From Eubacterium_U album (GTDB lineage Bacteria; Bacillota; Clostridia; Lachnospirales; Lachnospiraceae), in contig NZ_JAODBU010000012.1 in NCBI RefSeq assembly GCF_025336545.1, positions 1 to 64,000 of the forward strand: a stretch of 64,000 nt of DNA, read 5' to 3'. Positions 6,921 through 16,395 of the stretch are shown here, piece by piece. Below the pieces are notes generated by a model. That model was not told where the DNA came from and made no database searches. It worked only from the letters and a program-made list of their open reading frames with translations. The position numbers and the translations under genes are program-made. The first letter of the stretch is position 1. The number at the start of each line of letters is the position of its first letter.

Positions 6921-8051
6921 ATGAAAAATGGACAGTTGCGAATAGCAATGCTTGGTCATAAAAGAATACCGTCAAGAGAAGGCGGAGTCGAAATAGTAGT
7001 TGAGGAATTAGCTACCAGAATGGTGGAAAGAGGCAATAAGGTTACTTGTCTTAACCGTGCCGGGCATCATGTAAGTGGAAAAGAATTCGATGAAAAAAAT
7101 AAAAAAGAATATAAGGGAATCAGATTAAAAACAGTTCCTACATTAGATAAGAAAGGACTAGCTGCTATGACTGCTTCTGTGACGGGAGGAGTATGCGCTG
7201 CATTTGGCAAATACGATGTAGTACATTTTCATGCAGAGGGTCCTTGTGCCATGTTATGGCTACCTAAATTATTTGGGAAAAGATGCGTGGCAACAATTCA
7301 CGGACTTGACCACCAGAGAGCAAAATGGGGAAAACTTGCAAGTACATACATAATGATGGGCGAAAAATGTGCAGTAAAACATGCTGATGAAATAATAGTG
7401 TTAAGTAAGGGAGTACAGGATTATTTCAGAGAAAAGTATGGTCGTGAAACAAGATTTATTCCTAATGGAGTAAACAGACCGGTTATAAGAGAAGCAAATA
7501 TAATTAAATATAAATTCGGACTTGAAAAGGACGATTACATATTGTATCTTGGACGATTAGTGCCGGAAAAAGGATTACGGTATCTTGTGGAAGCATTTAA
7601 AAATGTGAATACGAATAAGAAACTTGTAATAGCCGGTGGAAGTTCAGATACGGATGAATTTGCAAATGAAATAAAAGCAATGGCAAAGGGCGATGACAGA
7701 ATAATATTTACAGGATTTGTTCAGGGCGAGGAACTGGATGAGTTGTATAGTAATGCGTATGTGTATACTTTGCCAAGTGACTTAGAAGGAATGCCGCTTA
7801 GTCTGCTTGAGGCAATGAGCTATGGCAACTGCTGTCTTGTGTCAGACATAGATGAATGTGCATCAGTAGTTGAAGATAAGGCACTTGTATTTGAAAAGTC
7901 GAATGTGGAACAATTAAAAGAAAGACTGCAGGAGGCTTGCGATAAGCCGGAAATGGTAGATAAGTATAAAAAAGAAGCAGCAGATTTCATATGTGAAAAA
8001 TACAATTGGGATGATGTTGTGGAAAGAACGATGGAGATGTATAGAGGTTAG
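6921..8051 (+). CDS. Glycosyltransferase family 4 (GT-B), cytoplasmic
   Basis: The 376-residue product is a GT-B enzyme. The N-terminal domain opens LRIAMLGHKRIPSREGGVEIVV, the form seen in DUF1972/GT4 glycosyltransferases, with VVHFHAEG and ATIHGLDHQRAKW following. The donor-binding domain has YLGRLVPEKG and the EX7E motif LEGMPLSLLE (about 289-297). It probably adds the second or later sugar to the lipid-linked repeat. The start codon has only a weak site (AGGTAAT). The next gene follows after 5 nt. Confidence 0.9.
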   Translation: MKNGQLRIAMLGHKRIPSREGGVEIVVEELATRMVERGNKVTCLNRAGHHVSGKEFDEKNKKEYKGIRLKTVPTLDKKGLAAMTASVTGGVCAAFGKYDVVHFHAEGPCAMLWLPKLFGKRCVATIHGLDHQRAKWGKLASTYIMMGEKCAVKHADEIIVLSKGVQDYFREKYGRETRFIPNGVNRPVIREANIIKYKFGLEKDDYILYLGRLVPEKGLRYLVEAFKNVNTNKKLVIAGGSSDTDEFANEIKAMAKGDDRIIFTGFVQGEELDELYSNAYVYTLPSDLEGMPLSLLEAMSYGNCCLVSDIDECASVVEDKALVFEKSNVEQLKERLQEACDKPEMVDKYKKEAADFICEKYNWDDVVERTMEMYRG

Positions 8052-8056
8052 AATAG

Positions 8057-9064
8057 GTGAAAAGAGATAAGTTAGTTGATTGCCTAAAAGGTTACGCATG
8101 CTTTTTAGTAGTGTTTGGACATGTTATTATGGGAATCAGAAATGCGGGGATTGTGTGTCCCGCATATAGTGAAAAGTTAGAAATGTTTATATGGTCATTC
8201 CATGTTGCTTTATTCTTTTTTTTGAGTGGATATGTTTATAATATTACAGGAGAATGGAGAAGGAAAAAGACAAGGAGTCGCTTTATTTTATATAAATTTA
8301 TAAATTTAGGAATCCCGTACATTGTATTTTCGTGTATATACATAATTTTGAATAGTCTGATTTCAAGTACGAATCATAACAACAGTATTAACGATATTAT
8401 ATGGATATGGAAAACACCTGTAGCACAATATTGGTTCTTATATACATTATTTATATTATTCGCTATATGGGCTGTTTTATCAAAAATTCTGAAAAATTGG
8501 CAAATAACTATTTTACTGGTTATTATATATTATATTTGCTTTTTTAGTAGTATCTCGTTACCATTTTTGGAAAGGGGATTACCGTATGCTTTATGTTTTG
8601 GAATAGGAACATCTCTTGATAATTTAAAAATAAAAGAAATTAATAATGCGAAAAAAATAGGATTAATAGTTTTGCATGTTTTGCTAGTAAATGCTTTTAT
8701 TTTTACAAATATTACGGGAAAACCATTTATCGATGATATTGAAGAGGTGTTAGGAATTATGGCTAGCATAGCATTGATTTCTTTAGCAATAGAAAGAATA
8801 AACGTAAAAAAGATTTTGATGTTCATAAATCGTTATTCTTTGCCAATTTATCTTTTACATACAATTTTCACAGCGGGAATTAGAACGGTTCTTATGAAGA
8901 TAGGAATAGGAAATTATGTTGTAAATGTTGTTGCGGGAATAATTTTAGGGATTTTTGCACCTATTTGTATTGCAATATTAGCAAATAAAAGCACAGTGTT
9001 GGAAATTTTCTTTTATCCAACAAAGACGGTAGAAAAATTAAGGGGAGAGAAAATAAATGATTAG
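8057..9064 (+). CDS. Acyltransferase family 3 membrane protein (O-acetyltransferase type)
   Basis: The 335-residue product is an integral membrane acyltransferase (Acyl_transf_3). It opens with RDKLVDCLKGYACFLVVFGHV, where the histidine matches the conserved family position, followed by about nine more hydrophobic helices and FHVALFFFLSGY. These enzymes move acetyl or succinyl groups from cytoplasmic donors onto sugars of surface glycans. GTG start; the site upstream is modest (AGAGG). It overlaps the next gene by 8 nt, which supports translational coupling. Substrate unknown. Confidence 0.88.
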   Translation: MKRDKLVDCLKGYACFLVVFGHVIMGIRNAGIVCPAYSEKLEMFIWSFHVALFFFLSGYVYNITGEWRRKKTRSRFILYKFINLGIPYIVFSCIYIILNSLISSTNHNNSINDIIWIWKTPVAQYWFLYTLFILFAIWAVLSKILKNWQITILLVIIYYICFFSSISLPFLERGLPYALCFGIGTSLDNLKIKEINNAKKIGLIVLHVLLVNAFIFTNITGKPFIDDIEEVLGIMASIALISLAIERINVKKILMFINRYSLPIYLLHTIFTAGIRTVLMKIGIGNYVVNVVAGIILGIFAPICIAILANKSTVLEIFFYPTKTVEKLRGEKIND

Positions 9065-10169
9065 AATTTTACATTCTGTAAGTAATATGGATAGAGCGGG
9101 AATAGAAACAATGCTTATGAATTACTACAGACATATAGATAGAAATAAAGTACAGTTTGATTTCTTGTGTAATAAGACAAAGCCAGGTGCTTATGATGAA
9201 GAAATAAAAAAAATGGGAGGAAAAATATATCACACACCAGGATTGAATCCTATAAAGTATAGACAATATTTAAAGTGTATGAAAAAAATATTTAAAAATA
9301 ATCCAGAGTATAAAATTGTTGAGGCACATAATGGAGCGTTAGGTGTATACGCACTTCATGCAGCAAAAAAATATAAAATACCAATTAGAATATTTCATGC
9401 CCATGGAGCTAGCATTACAAAAGATTGGAAATGGCCAATTAAGCGTGTTTGTAAGGCGTTATTACCGCTGAATATGAATAGACATTTTACGTGCGGAAAA
9501 GCAGCAGCAGAATGCTATTTTGGGGAAAAAATTGTATCGATGAATGATTATGAATTTATTCCAAATGCGATTAATACAAAGAAATTTGTTTTTAATCCAA
9601 GTGTAAGAGAACGTATGCGAAAAGAGAATAATCTTGAAAATAAAAATGTCATAGGACATGTTGGAAGATTTATGCCACAAAAGAATCATAATTTTTTGAT
9701 TGATGTTTTTTTAGAGTATTTAAAAATAGATAATAATGCGCATTTAGTATTATTAGGAGATGGAGAATTACTAGATACAATTACTAGAAAAATAAAAGAA
9801 AAAGGAATAGAAGAAAAGGTAACTCTAGTAGGAAATGTATCAAATGTGAATGAATGGTATCAAGCATTTGATTGTTTCGTTTTGCCATCTATATGGGAAG
9901 GGTTACCGGTTGTTGGGGTGGAAGCTCAGGCTGCAGATTTACCGTGTATTTTTTCAGCAAGTATTACAAGAGAAATAGGATTGTCTAGCAGAGCAAAATT
10001 TGTATCAACAAAAAATAAAGAGCAGTGGATAAGCGAAATAAAAAAGGCAATGGAAGATAAAAAAAGGAAAGATACCTCGGAATTAATTAAAAATAACAAT
10101 TATGATATAGAGATAGAGGCTGTGAAGTTAGAAAATAAGTATATTGAATTGGCAGGAGAGACGAAGTAG
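9057..10169 (+). CDS. Glycosyltransferase family 4, EpsF-like
   Basis: This 370-residue GT-B enzyme begins IRILHSVSNMDRAGIETMLMNYYRHID, characteristic of EpsF-type exopolysaccharide glycosyltransferases. It carries HAHGAS, IPNAIN, GHVGRFMPQKNH and an EX7E motif WEGLPVVGVE (about 281-289). It likely adds a hexose to the growing repeat at the inner membrane face. It overlaps the acyltransferase gene by 8 nt and the next gene by 1 nt. Confidence 0.92.
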   Translation: MIRILHSVSNMDRAGIETMLMNYYRHIDRNKVQFDFLCNKTKPGAYDEEIKKMGGKIYHTPGLNPIKYRQYLKCMKKIFKNNPEYKIVEAHNGALGVYALHAAKKYKIPIRIFHAHGASITKDWKWPIKRVCKALLPLNMNRHFTCGKAAAECYFGEKIVSMNDYEFIPNAINTKKFVFNPSVRERMRKENNLENKNVIGHVGRFMPQKNHNFLIDVFLEYLKIDNNAHLVLLGDGELLDTITRKIKEKGIEEKVTLVGNVSNVNEWYQAFDCFVLPSIWEGLPVVGVEAQAADLPCIFSASITREIGLSSRAKFVSTKNKEQWISEIKKAMEDKKRKDTSELIKNNNYDIEIEAVKLENKYIELAGETK

Positions 10170-11227
10170 TGAAGATAGGAATATTAACACATCATTATAT
10201 AAATAATTATGGTGCATTTCTTCAAGCATGGGCATTATGTGATGCAATACAAACCATGTGTCCTAATGACGAGGTGGAAATAATTGATTATGTGAATTTA
10301 AAACATAAGGTAATAAATACATTTGGTTGGTTTAGATTTTATAAAGATAGAGAAAACTTAAAATGTTGGAGAGAAAAGATAAAATTACCGAAAACTTTTT
10401 CAAGAGCAAGACAAAAAGAAATGAAGTTGAGTAGACGTTGCTACAAAGTTGAGCAAGTTAATAAGCTAGAGTATGATGTTATTATCATAGGGAGTGATGA
10501 GGTTTGGAATTTTAAAGACTCAAAGGCATATGATCCTATTAAATTCGGCATAGGATTGAAGTGCAAGAAGTTAATTGCTTATGCGCCTAGTGTTGGACAA
10601 GCAACTTTTAAGGAAATGCCTAAATGTATAGAAGAGGGAATTAAAAAATTTTCAGCAATTTCGGCTCGTGATGATTTGTCATTTGAATTAGTAGAAAAAG
10701 TAGCAGGGAAGAGTGCAATAAGAGTTTTAGATCCAACATTTCTTTCAAAATTTCCTATGAAAAAAATAAAAGTAAATAAACCATATATTTTATTTTATTA
10801 CTGCGATAAACTTCCAAAAAGAATTAAAGAGCAAATATTAAAATACGCAAAAGAAAATCAAATGGCAGTTTATGGTGCGGGAGAGTGTGATAAGCAATAT
10901 ACAAATATTACAGTAAATTTGACTCCGTTTGAATGGGTAGGAATGTTTAGAAATGCTCGTTTTGTTTTTACTGGAACTTTTCACGGAACAGTATTTTCAA
11001 TTTTAAATAAAAGGCAATTTAAAGTATATTTGACGAACGAAAGTAGAATAAAAAAAGTGGGCGCACTTTTAAGAGAATTAAAAATTGAAAATAGGATTAT
11101 GGAAAGTGAATTTAAGTTTGATTTGCAAAAAATGGGAAACGAGATAAATTATGAGAAAGTTTATAATATTATAGATAAAAAGAAAAGGGAAAGTTTACAA
11201 TTTTTAGAAGACGCTATTAGGAGATAG
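10169..11227 (+). CDS. Polysaccharide pyruvyl transferase family protein (copy 1)
   Basis: The 352-residue product belongs to the polysaccharide pyruvyl transferase family (PF04230 type). It opens KIGILTHHYINNYGAFLQAWAL, has GSDEVWN in the middle and FTGTFHGTVFS with its conserved histidine in the C-terminal part. Members such as WcaK, CsaB and PssM transfer enolpyruvate from phosphoenolpyruvate to form pyruvate ketals on glycans. GTG start directly at the preceding stop codon with GGAGAG upstream. A paralogue follows immediately, so the pair arose by duplication. The acceptor sugar is unknown. Confidence 0.88.
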   Translation: MKIGILTHHYINNYGAFLQAWALCDAIQTMCPNDEVEIIDYVNLKHKVINTFGWFRFYKDRENLKCWREKIKLPKTFSRARQKEMKLSRRCYKVEQVNKLEYDVIIIGSDEVWNFKDSKAYDPIKFGIGLKCKKLIAYAPSVGQATFKEMPKCIEEGIKKFSAISARDDLSFELVEKVAGKSAIRVLDPTFLSKFPMKKIKVNKPYILFYYCDKLPKRIKEQILKYAKENQMAVYGAGECDKQYTNITVNLTPFEWVGMFRNARFVFTGTFHGTVFSILNKRQFKVYLTNESRIKKVGALLRELKIENRIMESEFKFDLQKMGNEINYEKVYNIIDKKKRESLQFLEDAIRR

Positions 11228-11229
11228 AA

Positions 11230-12291
11230 ATGAAAATAGGTATATTAACACACCATTATGTAAAAAATTATGGAGCCTTTCTACAGATGAAAGGAATGTA
11301 TGAGACAGTTAGAGAGCTGTATCCAGATGCAGATGTGAAAATAATAAATTATACAGTAAAGAAGCACTGGATGAAAAATATTATACACATCCTTCATTAC
11401 AGGGTTGGAATAGATTCAATTCCGACATATTTTCAAAAAGTAAAACAATTAATGGTATTCACAAAATATGAAAGAAGTATACCTAGAACTAACAAAGTAA
11501 AAACTGCAACAGATATAAACAAGTTAGGATTAGATATGATTATTTTGGGAAGCGATGAGATATGGAACTGGTATGGCTCAGGATATAACAAACTTAAGTT
11601 TGGAGCTGGGCTAGAGGCGGATACGATTATATCATATGCACCAAGTGTAGGGTCTGTGACGGATAAATCGATTATACCAGAAGAATTAAAAATAGGCATA
11701 GAAAGGATGAGTAGAATTTCGTGCAGGGATAGTGAAACTATAAAGTTTGTAATGCGAGTAACGAAAAGAAGTGCAGTAAAACTTTTAGATCCAACATTTT
11801 TATACAATTTTGATTTGGATATAAAAAGAGAAAATATAAAGGAGAAGAAAGAAAAATATATCCTTATTTATGATTGTAAACTTACATCTGATCAAGTTTC
11901 AGAACTTAAAAATTATGCTACTATTAACAATATGAAAATAATAGGAGCAGGTGATTATAAAAAATATTATGATGAAGTTACAATTTGCTTGTCGCCATAT
12001 GAATGGGTAAATTTATTTAAAGGAGCAGAAAGAGTAATTACAGGAACATTTCATGGAACTGTATTTTCGATAAAGTATAAAAAGCAATTTGTATGCTATC
12101 CGACAGAGAAAAATAGGATAAATAAGATAACATCATTGTTGGAAGATATGGACTTAAAAAATAGATGGCTTGAATTAGGAAAAGAAGAAAAATTTATCGA
12201 TATGTTAGAAAAACCGATTGATTATACAAAAGCTTATTGTTATATAGAGAACAAGCAAAAGGAAGCAAAAGCTTTTATTCAAGGAGAGTAA
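11230..12291 (+). CDS. Polysaccharide pyruvyl transferase family protein (copy 2)
   Basis: This 353-residue paralogue of the preceding gene opens KIGILTHHYVKNYGAFLQMKGM and keeps GSDEIWNWYGSG, SYAPSVGSVT, LLDPTFLY and VITGTFHGTVFS. It starts 2 nt after copy 1 with AGGAG upstream. The two copies share order and motifs over their whole length. They may pyruvylate different residues or act together. It is followed at once by an FrhB-like gene, a pairing I recall from many gut Firmicutes capsule loci. Confidence 0.87.
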   Translation: MKIGILTHHYVKNYGAFLQMKGMYETVRELYPDADVKIINYTVKKHWMKNIIHILHYRVGIDSIPTYFQKVKQLMVFTKYERSIPRTNKVKTATDINKLGLDMIILGSDEIWNWYGSGYNKLKFGAGLEADTIISYAPSVGSVTDKSIIPEELKIGIERMSRISCRDSETIKFVMRVTKRSAVKLLDPTFLYNFDLDIKRENIKEKKEKYILIYDCKLTSDQVSELKNYATINNMKIIGAGDYKKYYDEVTICLSPYEWVNLFKGAERVITGTFHGTVFSIKYKKQFVCYPTEKNRINKITSLLEDMDLKNRWLELGKEEKFIDMLEKPIDYTKAYCYIENKQKEAKAFIQGE

Positions 12292-12296
12292 TTGCA

Positions 12297-13514
12297 ATGG
12301 AAGATATTGTATTATATGAAGATAAAAGATATTGTTGTGGCTGCGGGGCGTGTAAAAACGTATGTCCTAAACATGCGATACATATGAAAGAAGATGAATA
12401 TGGTTTTGTATATCCTGAAATAGATAATGATTTATGTGTTAAATGTGGAATGTGTAAGAAAGTTTGTGGATATCAAAATACACCTGAATTTAATAAAGTA
12501 AAAAAAGTGTATGCGGTGGCATCGAAAGATGAAGAGACACTTAAAAAGTCAGCATCAGGTGGTGCTTTTGCAGAATATGCAAAAAGTGTTTTGAATAATA
12601 ATGGGGTTGTGTATGGTGCAACGATGTTAAATGAAAATGGTGAGTTTAATCCAAAACATATTCGAATTACAAGAGTAAGTGAAATTGAAAAAATTCAAGG
12701 TTCGAAATATGTACAAAGTAGTATTGAGGACATTTTTAAATTATTACAAAAGGATTTAGATAATGGTGTTGAAGTATTATTTTCAGGGACACCTTGTCAA
12801 ATTGCAGCGATAAAGACATTTCTTAAGAAAGAATACGCAAATCTTTTTCTTGTAGAAATAATTTGCCATGGAGTTCCAAGTAAAAGATTTTTTAATGATT
12901 ATATTAAAAATTTAGAAAGAAAAGGCGATAGGAAGGTTACAAAGTTTTGGTTTCGAGATAAGAGTAAGGGACAAGGTAAGACAATCAAGATTATATTTAG
13001 TAATGGAAAAAAGTATATTGTTAATGGCGATATAATGTCATATACAGGATTGTTTTCTAAATCATTAACACATCGAATAAATTGTTATACGTGTCCTTTT
13101 GCACAAAATGATAGAATTGCTGACATTACGATGGGTGATTATTGGGGATTTCATGAAGAATATCCAGAGTACAATCAAAAGAAGGGCTTGACTAATTTGA
13201 CGGGAATATCATGTGTTTTAGTTAATACAGATAAAGGAATGGAATTAAATGAAAGAATTAAAGATAATTTTATTATTTTAGAATCGGAATTCAAAAAGGT
13301 TGAAAAACATAATGAACAATTGTATATACCATCGAAATACAATGAAAATAGGGAGAAAATTTTAGAAGGGTATAAAGAGGAAGGATATGGTTTTGTAGAA
13401 AAATTTTATTATAAACATTATAAAAAAAGTATTCTAAAAAATGTTATTTCATCATTTATACCTAAAAAAACTAAGCAAACGATTAAAAGAATTATTGGAA
13501 AAATAAAAAAATAG
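12297..13514 (+). CDS. FrhB-like Fe-S flavoprotein with N-terminal two-cluster ferredoxin
   Basis: The 405-residue product starts with a 2x[4Fe-4S] ferredoxin module: C13-C16-C19-C23-P and C47-C50-C53-C57. It continues with the coenzyme F420 hydrogenase/dehydrogenase beta subunit fold (KKSASGGAFAEYAKS, IQGSKYVQSS, LFSGTPCQIAAIK, EIICHGVPS, CYTCPFAQNDRIADITMGDYWG). The start at 12297 follows AAGGAGAG and matches the ferredoxin N-terminus. Such proteins are common in polysaccharide loci of anaerobes that lack F420, where their substrate is unproven; a redox step on a glycan or its precursor is inferred. The cysteines suggest an electron relay to flavin. Confidence 0.88.
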   Translation: MEDIVLYEDKRYCCGCGACKNVCPKHAIHMKEDEYGFVYPEIDNDLCVKCGMCKKVCGYQNTPEFNKVKKVYAVASKDEETLKKSASGGAFAEYAKSVLNNNGVVYGATMLNENGEFNPKHIRITRVSEIEKIQGSKYVQSSIEDIFKLLQKDLDNGVEVLFSGTPCQIAAIKTFLKKEYANLFLVEIICHGVPSKRFFNDYIKNLERKGDRKVTKFWFRDKSKGQGKTIKIIFSNGKKYIVNGDIMSYTGLFSKSLTHRINCYTCPFAQNDRIADITMGDYWGFHEEYPEYNQKKGLTNLTGISCVLVNTDKGMELNERIKDNFIILESEFKKVEKHNEQLYIPSKYNENREKILEGYKEEGYGFVEKFYYKHYKKSILKNVISSFIPKKTKQTIKRIIGKIKK

Positions 13515-13528
13515 GGGAGATAAAGATA

Positions 13529-14560
13529 ATGGAGAAAGTTTTGGTAAGTATAGTTGTACCAGTATTTAATGTAGAAAGATATTTAGAAAAGTGCGTGGAG
13601 AGTTTACTTAAACAAACATTAAGGAATATTGAAATAATATTGGTTGATGATGGCTCGAAAGATTCAAGTGGGCTAATATGTGATAAATTAGCAAAGAAAG
13701 ATGGTAGAATCAAGGTTATTCACAAACAAAATGCCGGATTAGGTTTGGCAAGAAATAGTGGCATGGAACTTTGTACAGGTGAATTTATTGGGTTTGTGGA
13801 TTCCGATGATTATGTAGACATAAATATGTATAAAACATTGTATGATTGTGCAGTGAAAAACAAGGCAGATTATGTACGATGTGAAAATTTGATAGTTGAT
13901 GAAAATGATTGTATAGTAGATAACAGTATGTATGCGTTAAAGGAGGGAAAATATGAAAAAGAAGATATTATTCAAAAATTAGTTTGCCCTATGTTTGGTA
14001 AAGAACTTAATGAGGGAAAAGAGGCACATATTGGTATAAGTGTATGGAGAGCAATATATAAAACCCAAATAATTAAGGATAATAGTATCGTTTTTCCATC
14101 AGAGAGAAAGGTCATATCAGAAGATATACCGTTTAATTTAGATTTTTTGATGAAAGCTAAAGTTGCATATGTAGTAAAAAAACAATTCTACTATTATGTA
14201 GTTAGGAAAGAATCTTTAACAAAAGTATTTAGAGAGGACAGATTTGAAAAAGAAAAAAGCTTATATTATTATCTTAGTAAAAAATTAAGTTATTATGGAT
14301 TATTAGAACAATGTAGTAATAGAATTAAAAGATTTACGTTGGATAGAAGTAGAAGGTGCATTAAAGGAATTTTGAACAATAAAAGATATTCAATAATAAA
14401 AAAGCATAATATAGTCAAAGAAATTTTAAATGATGAAATATTTGATGAAATGTTTGAAAAATTAGAAATAAGAAAATTTCCATTAAAGTACAGAATAGTA
14501 GCTAATGTTATGAAATACCGTTTAGTGTTTTTACTGATAATATTAGGTAAAAAATTGTAA
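13529..14560 (+). CDS. Glycosyltransferase family 2
   Basis: This 343-residue GT-A enzyme opens LVSIVVPVFNVERYLEKCVESLL, with nucleotide-binding VDDGSKDSS and the metal-binding DXD region FVDSDDYVD at about residues 91-99. The C-terminal half is basic and probably membrane-associated, as in other capsule GT2 proteins. AGGGGAGA precedes the ATG. It lies 14 nt after the FrhB-like gene in the same transcription unit. Sugar and linkage cannot be read. Confidence 0.9.
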   Translation: MEKVLVSIVVPVFNVERYLEKCVESLLKQTLRNIEIILVDDGSKDSSGLICDKLAKKDGRIKVIHKQNAGLGLARNSGMELCTGEFIGFVDSDDYVDINMYKTLYDCAVKNKADYVRCENLIVDENDCIVDNSMYALKEGKYEKEDIIQKLVCPMFGKELNEGKEAHIGISVWRAIYKTQIIKDNSIVFPSERKVISEDIPFNLDFLMKAKVAYVVKKQFYYYVVRKESLTKVFREDRFEKEKSLYYYLSKKLSYYGLLEQCSNRIKRFTLDRSRRCIKGILNNKRYSIIKKHNIVKEILNDEIFDEMFEKLEIRKFPLKYRIVANVMKYRLVFLLIILGKKL

Positions 14561-14571
14561 GAGGTGAAACT

Positions 14572-15810
14572 GTGAAAATAAAAATATCTACAATTTATAT
14601 AATTATATTTTGTATAGCTTTTATTCCTACAGGAGGAATATTTGGAATCGATTTAAATTATTGGATAAAATATATTTTGGGTGCAGTATGGTGTGTATTG
14701 GGAATCCAATTGATATCAAATAGAAAGAACAAAGCGAGAGATGGAGGAATTTTAAGAAATTATTATGGTTTTCTATTAATTCCGTTCATTGTTATGCTTA
14801 TACATCTTCCAATTGTGTATTTTATATACAATCAACATTTTGACGGTGCAGTATTTAATAGAATTATAAGCTATTTTGTTCAAAGATGCATTTTATTAGC
14901 AATACCAATTGTAGCAGCATTATATTTTAAGCTGAATTCTATTAAGTACACTTTTTATGCATTATGTATAGACTATTCACTTGTAATTATGAATGCAATT
15001 ATTAAATATGGAATTGGAAACTTTGTGAAATTTGCATTATCAGCATGGAGAGATGAGTGGAATGAATGGCAAGCTTCTAATAGCATAGCCTCAGCATTGG
15101 AGGTGCATGATTTAACATTTGCAATAGGCTTTTTTGTGTTATATTATTTACTATTTTCTGAACAAAAAAATAAAGTAAAAGATGTAAAGCTATGGATAGC
15201 ATTTCTTTATATGTGGCTTGGATTTAAAAGAATTGAAATGTTGGCAATTTTGATTGCGATTATTGTAATGAAAGTGATGTTAAAAAAATGTGCTAAAAAA
15301 AAGATTAATATAAAAAGTGCAATAATTAATGTGGGATTGATAGTGGTTTTTATTGCTTTTATAGCAATAGTTAAGAGCAATGAAATTCAAGATTTGGCTT
15401 TACAGTATGCTATTAATTTTAATGGCAGATTACATAGTTATGCTCTGTTGAAAGATTATTATTCGATGTCACTTTTGTTTTTAGGACGCGGGTACTGTTA
15501 TTCTACATTAGTATTAGACAGATTACAAGATTTGTCTATTATTCATAGTGATATATTGAAATCATTTGTTGATTATGGTTTTATAGGATTTTGTTTATGG
15601 ATTAGTTATTATGTATATTTTTTACCTAAAAAATTTATAAACGAGTCAAAGTCATCAATGTCTAAAAAAACAGCAATAATAATGATTACATTTTCTATAT
15701 ATGCAATGATAACATATTTGACGGACAATACTAATGTATATTTTTGTTTTCAAACGGCATATTTGTTGATACCATTTGCCGTGCTTTTTGAAGGAATGAA
15801 GAGAGAATAG
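14572..15810 (+). CDS. Wzy-type polysaccharide polymerase (O-antigen ligase/polymerase-like)
   Basis: The 412-residue product is highly hydrophobic with about ten predicted membrane helices, a large soluble loop before the last third (LHSYALLKDYYSMSLLFLGRGYCYST), and ends with helices near TDNTNVYFCFQTAYLLIPF. Length and topology fit Wzy polymerases, which join lipid-linked repeat units on the outer face of the membrane. Primary sequence in this family is poorly conserved, so the call rests on topology and on being the only such protein in a locus that also holds a flippase. GTG start after GAGGTGAAAC. Confidence 0.75.
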   Translation: MKIKISTIYIIIFCIAFIPTGGIFGIDLNYWIKYILGAVWCVLGIQLISNRKNKARDGGILRNYYGFLLIPFIVMLIHLPIVYFIYNQHFDGAVFNRIISYFVQRCILLAIPIVAALYFKLNSIKYTFYALCIDYSLVIMNAIIKYGIGNFVKFALSAWRDEWNEWQASNSIASALEVHDLTFAIGFFVLYYLLFSEQKNKVKDVKLWIAFLYMWLGFKRIEMLAILIAIIVMKVMLKKCAKKKINIKSAIINVGLIVVFIAFIAIVKSNEIQDLALQYAINFNGRLHSYALLKDYYSMSLLFLGRGYCYSTLVLDRLQDLSIIHSDILKSFVDYGFIGFCLWISYYVYFLPKKFINESKSSMSKKTAIIMITFSIYAMITYLTDNTNVYFCFQTAYLLIPFAVLFEGMKRE

Positions 15811-15824
15811 AGGGAGAAAGCAAT

Positions 15825-16385
15825 ATGTTTTTGTTTACTAATAAGTCAGACTTAAGAAAGTGTATTAAATATGAGAAAAAACTATTATTTTCAGGGATTG
15901 ATAGAAAAGGAATAGTAAAATATGTAATTACAAATAATCATTTAGTTGAAATATCTAAATATCAAAAATTTTTAAGAAAAGAAAATTATTATAGACATAA
16001 GAAAAATATTGTGTCAAAAATTTTGGAATTATACTATACGAAAAAAAAGAACAAATTAGGAAACAAATTGGGCTTTTATATAGGTGGTGATGTTTTTGAT
16101 GTTGGATTAGTTCTTTTTCATCACGGGACCATTATTGTTAATGGAAATGCAGTAGTTGGGAAAAATTGCAAATTGCATGGAAATAATTGTATTGGCAATA
16201 ATGGAAAGGACTCTTGTGCACCTATTTTAGGAGATAATATCGATATTGGTTTTGGCGCAAGTATTATTGGAAATGTAAAATTGGCTAGTAACATAAAAAT
16301 AGGTGCAGGTGCAGTAGTAACAAAATCTTTTAGTGAAGAAGGAATTACATTAGTTGGGGTACCAGCACATAAGAAACAAATTTAA
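15825..16385 (+). CDS. Hexapeptide-repeat O-acetyltransferase (CysE-like fold)
   Basis: The 186-residue protein has a helical N-terminal part and a C-terminal left-handed beta-helix made of hexapeptide turns (VVGKNCKLHGNNCIGNNG, ILGDNIDIGFGASIIG, IKIGAGAVVTKSF, and the closing VGVPAH). The arrangement matches serine O-acetyltransferase-like enzymes found in capsule loci, which acetylate sugars with acetyl-CoA. The presumed catalytic histidine lies in VLFHHGTI. A true biosynthetic CysE is longer and would not be expected here. AGAGGGAGA precedes the start. Confidence 0.85.
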   Translation: MFLFTNKSDLRKCIKYEKKLLFSGIDRKGIVKYVITNNHLVEISKYQKFLRKENYYRHKKNIVSKILELYYTKKKNKLGNKLGFYIGGDVFDVGLVLFHHGTIIVNGNAVVGKNCKLHGNNCIGNNGKDSCAPILGDNIDIGFGASIIGNVKLASNIKIGAGAVVTKSFSEEGITLVGVPAHKKQI

Positions 16386-16395
16386 GGTGTAAAGA

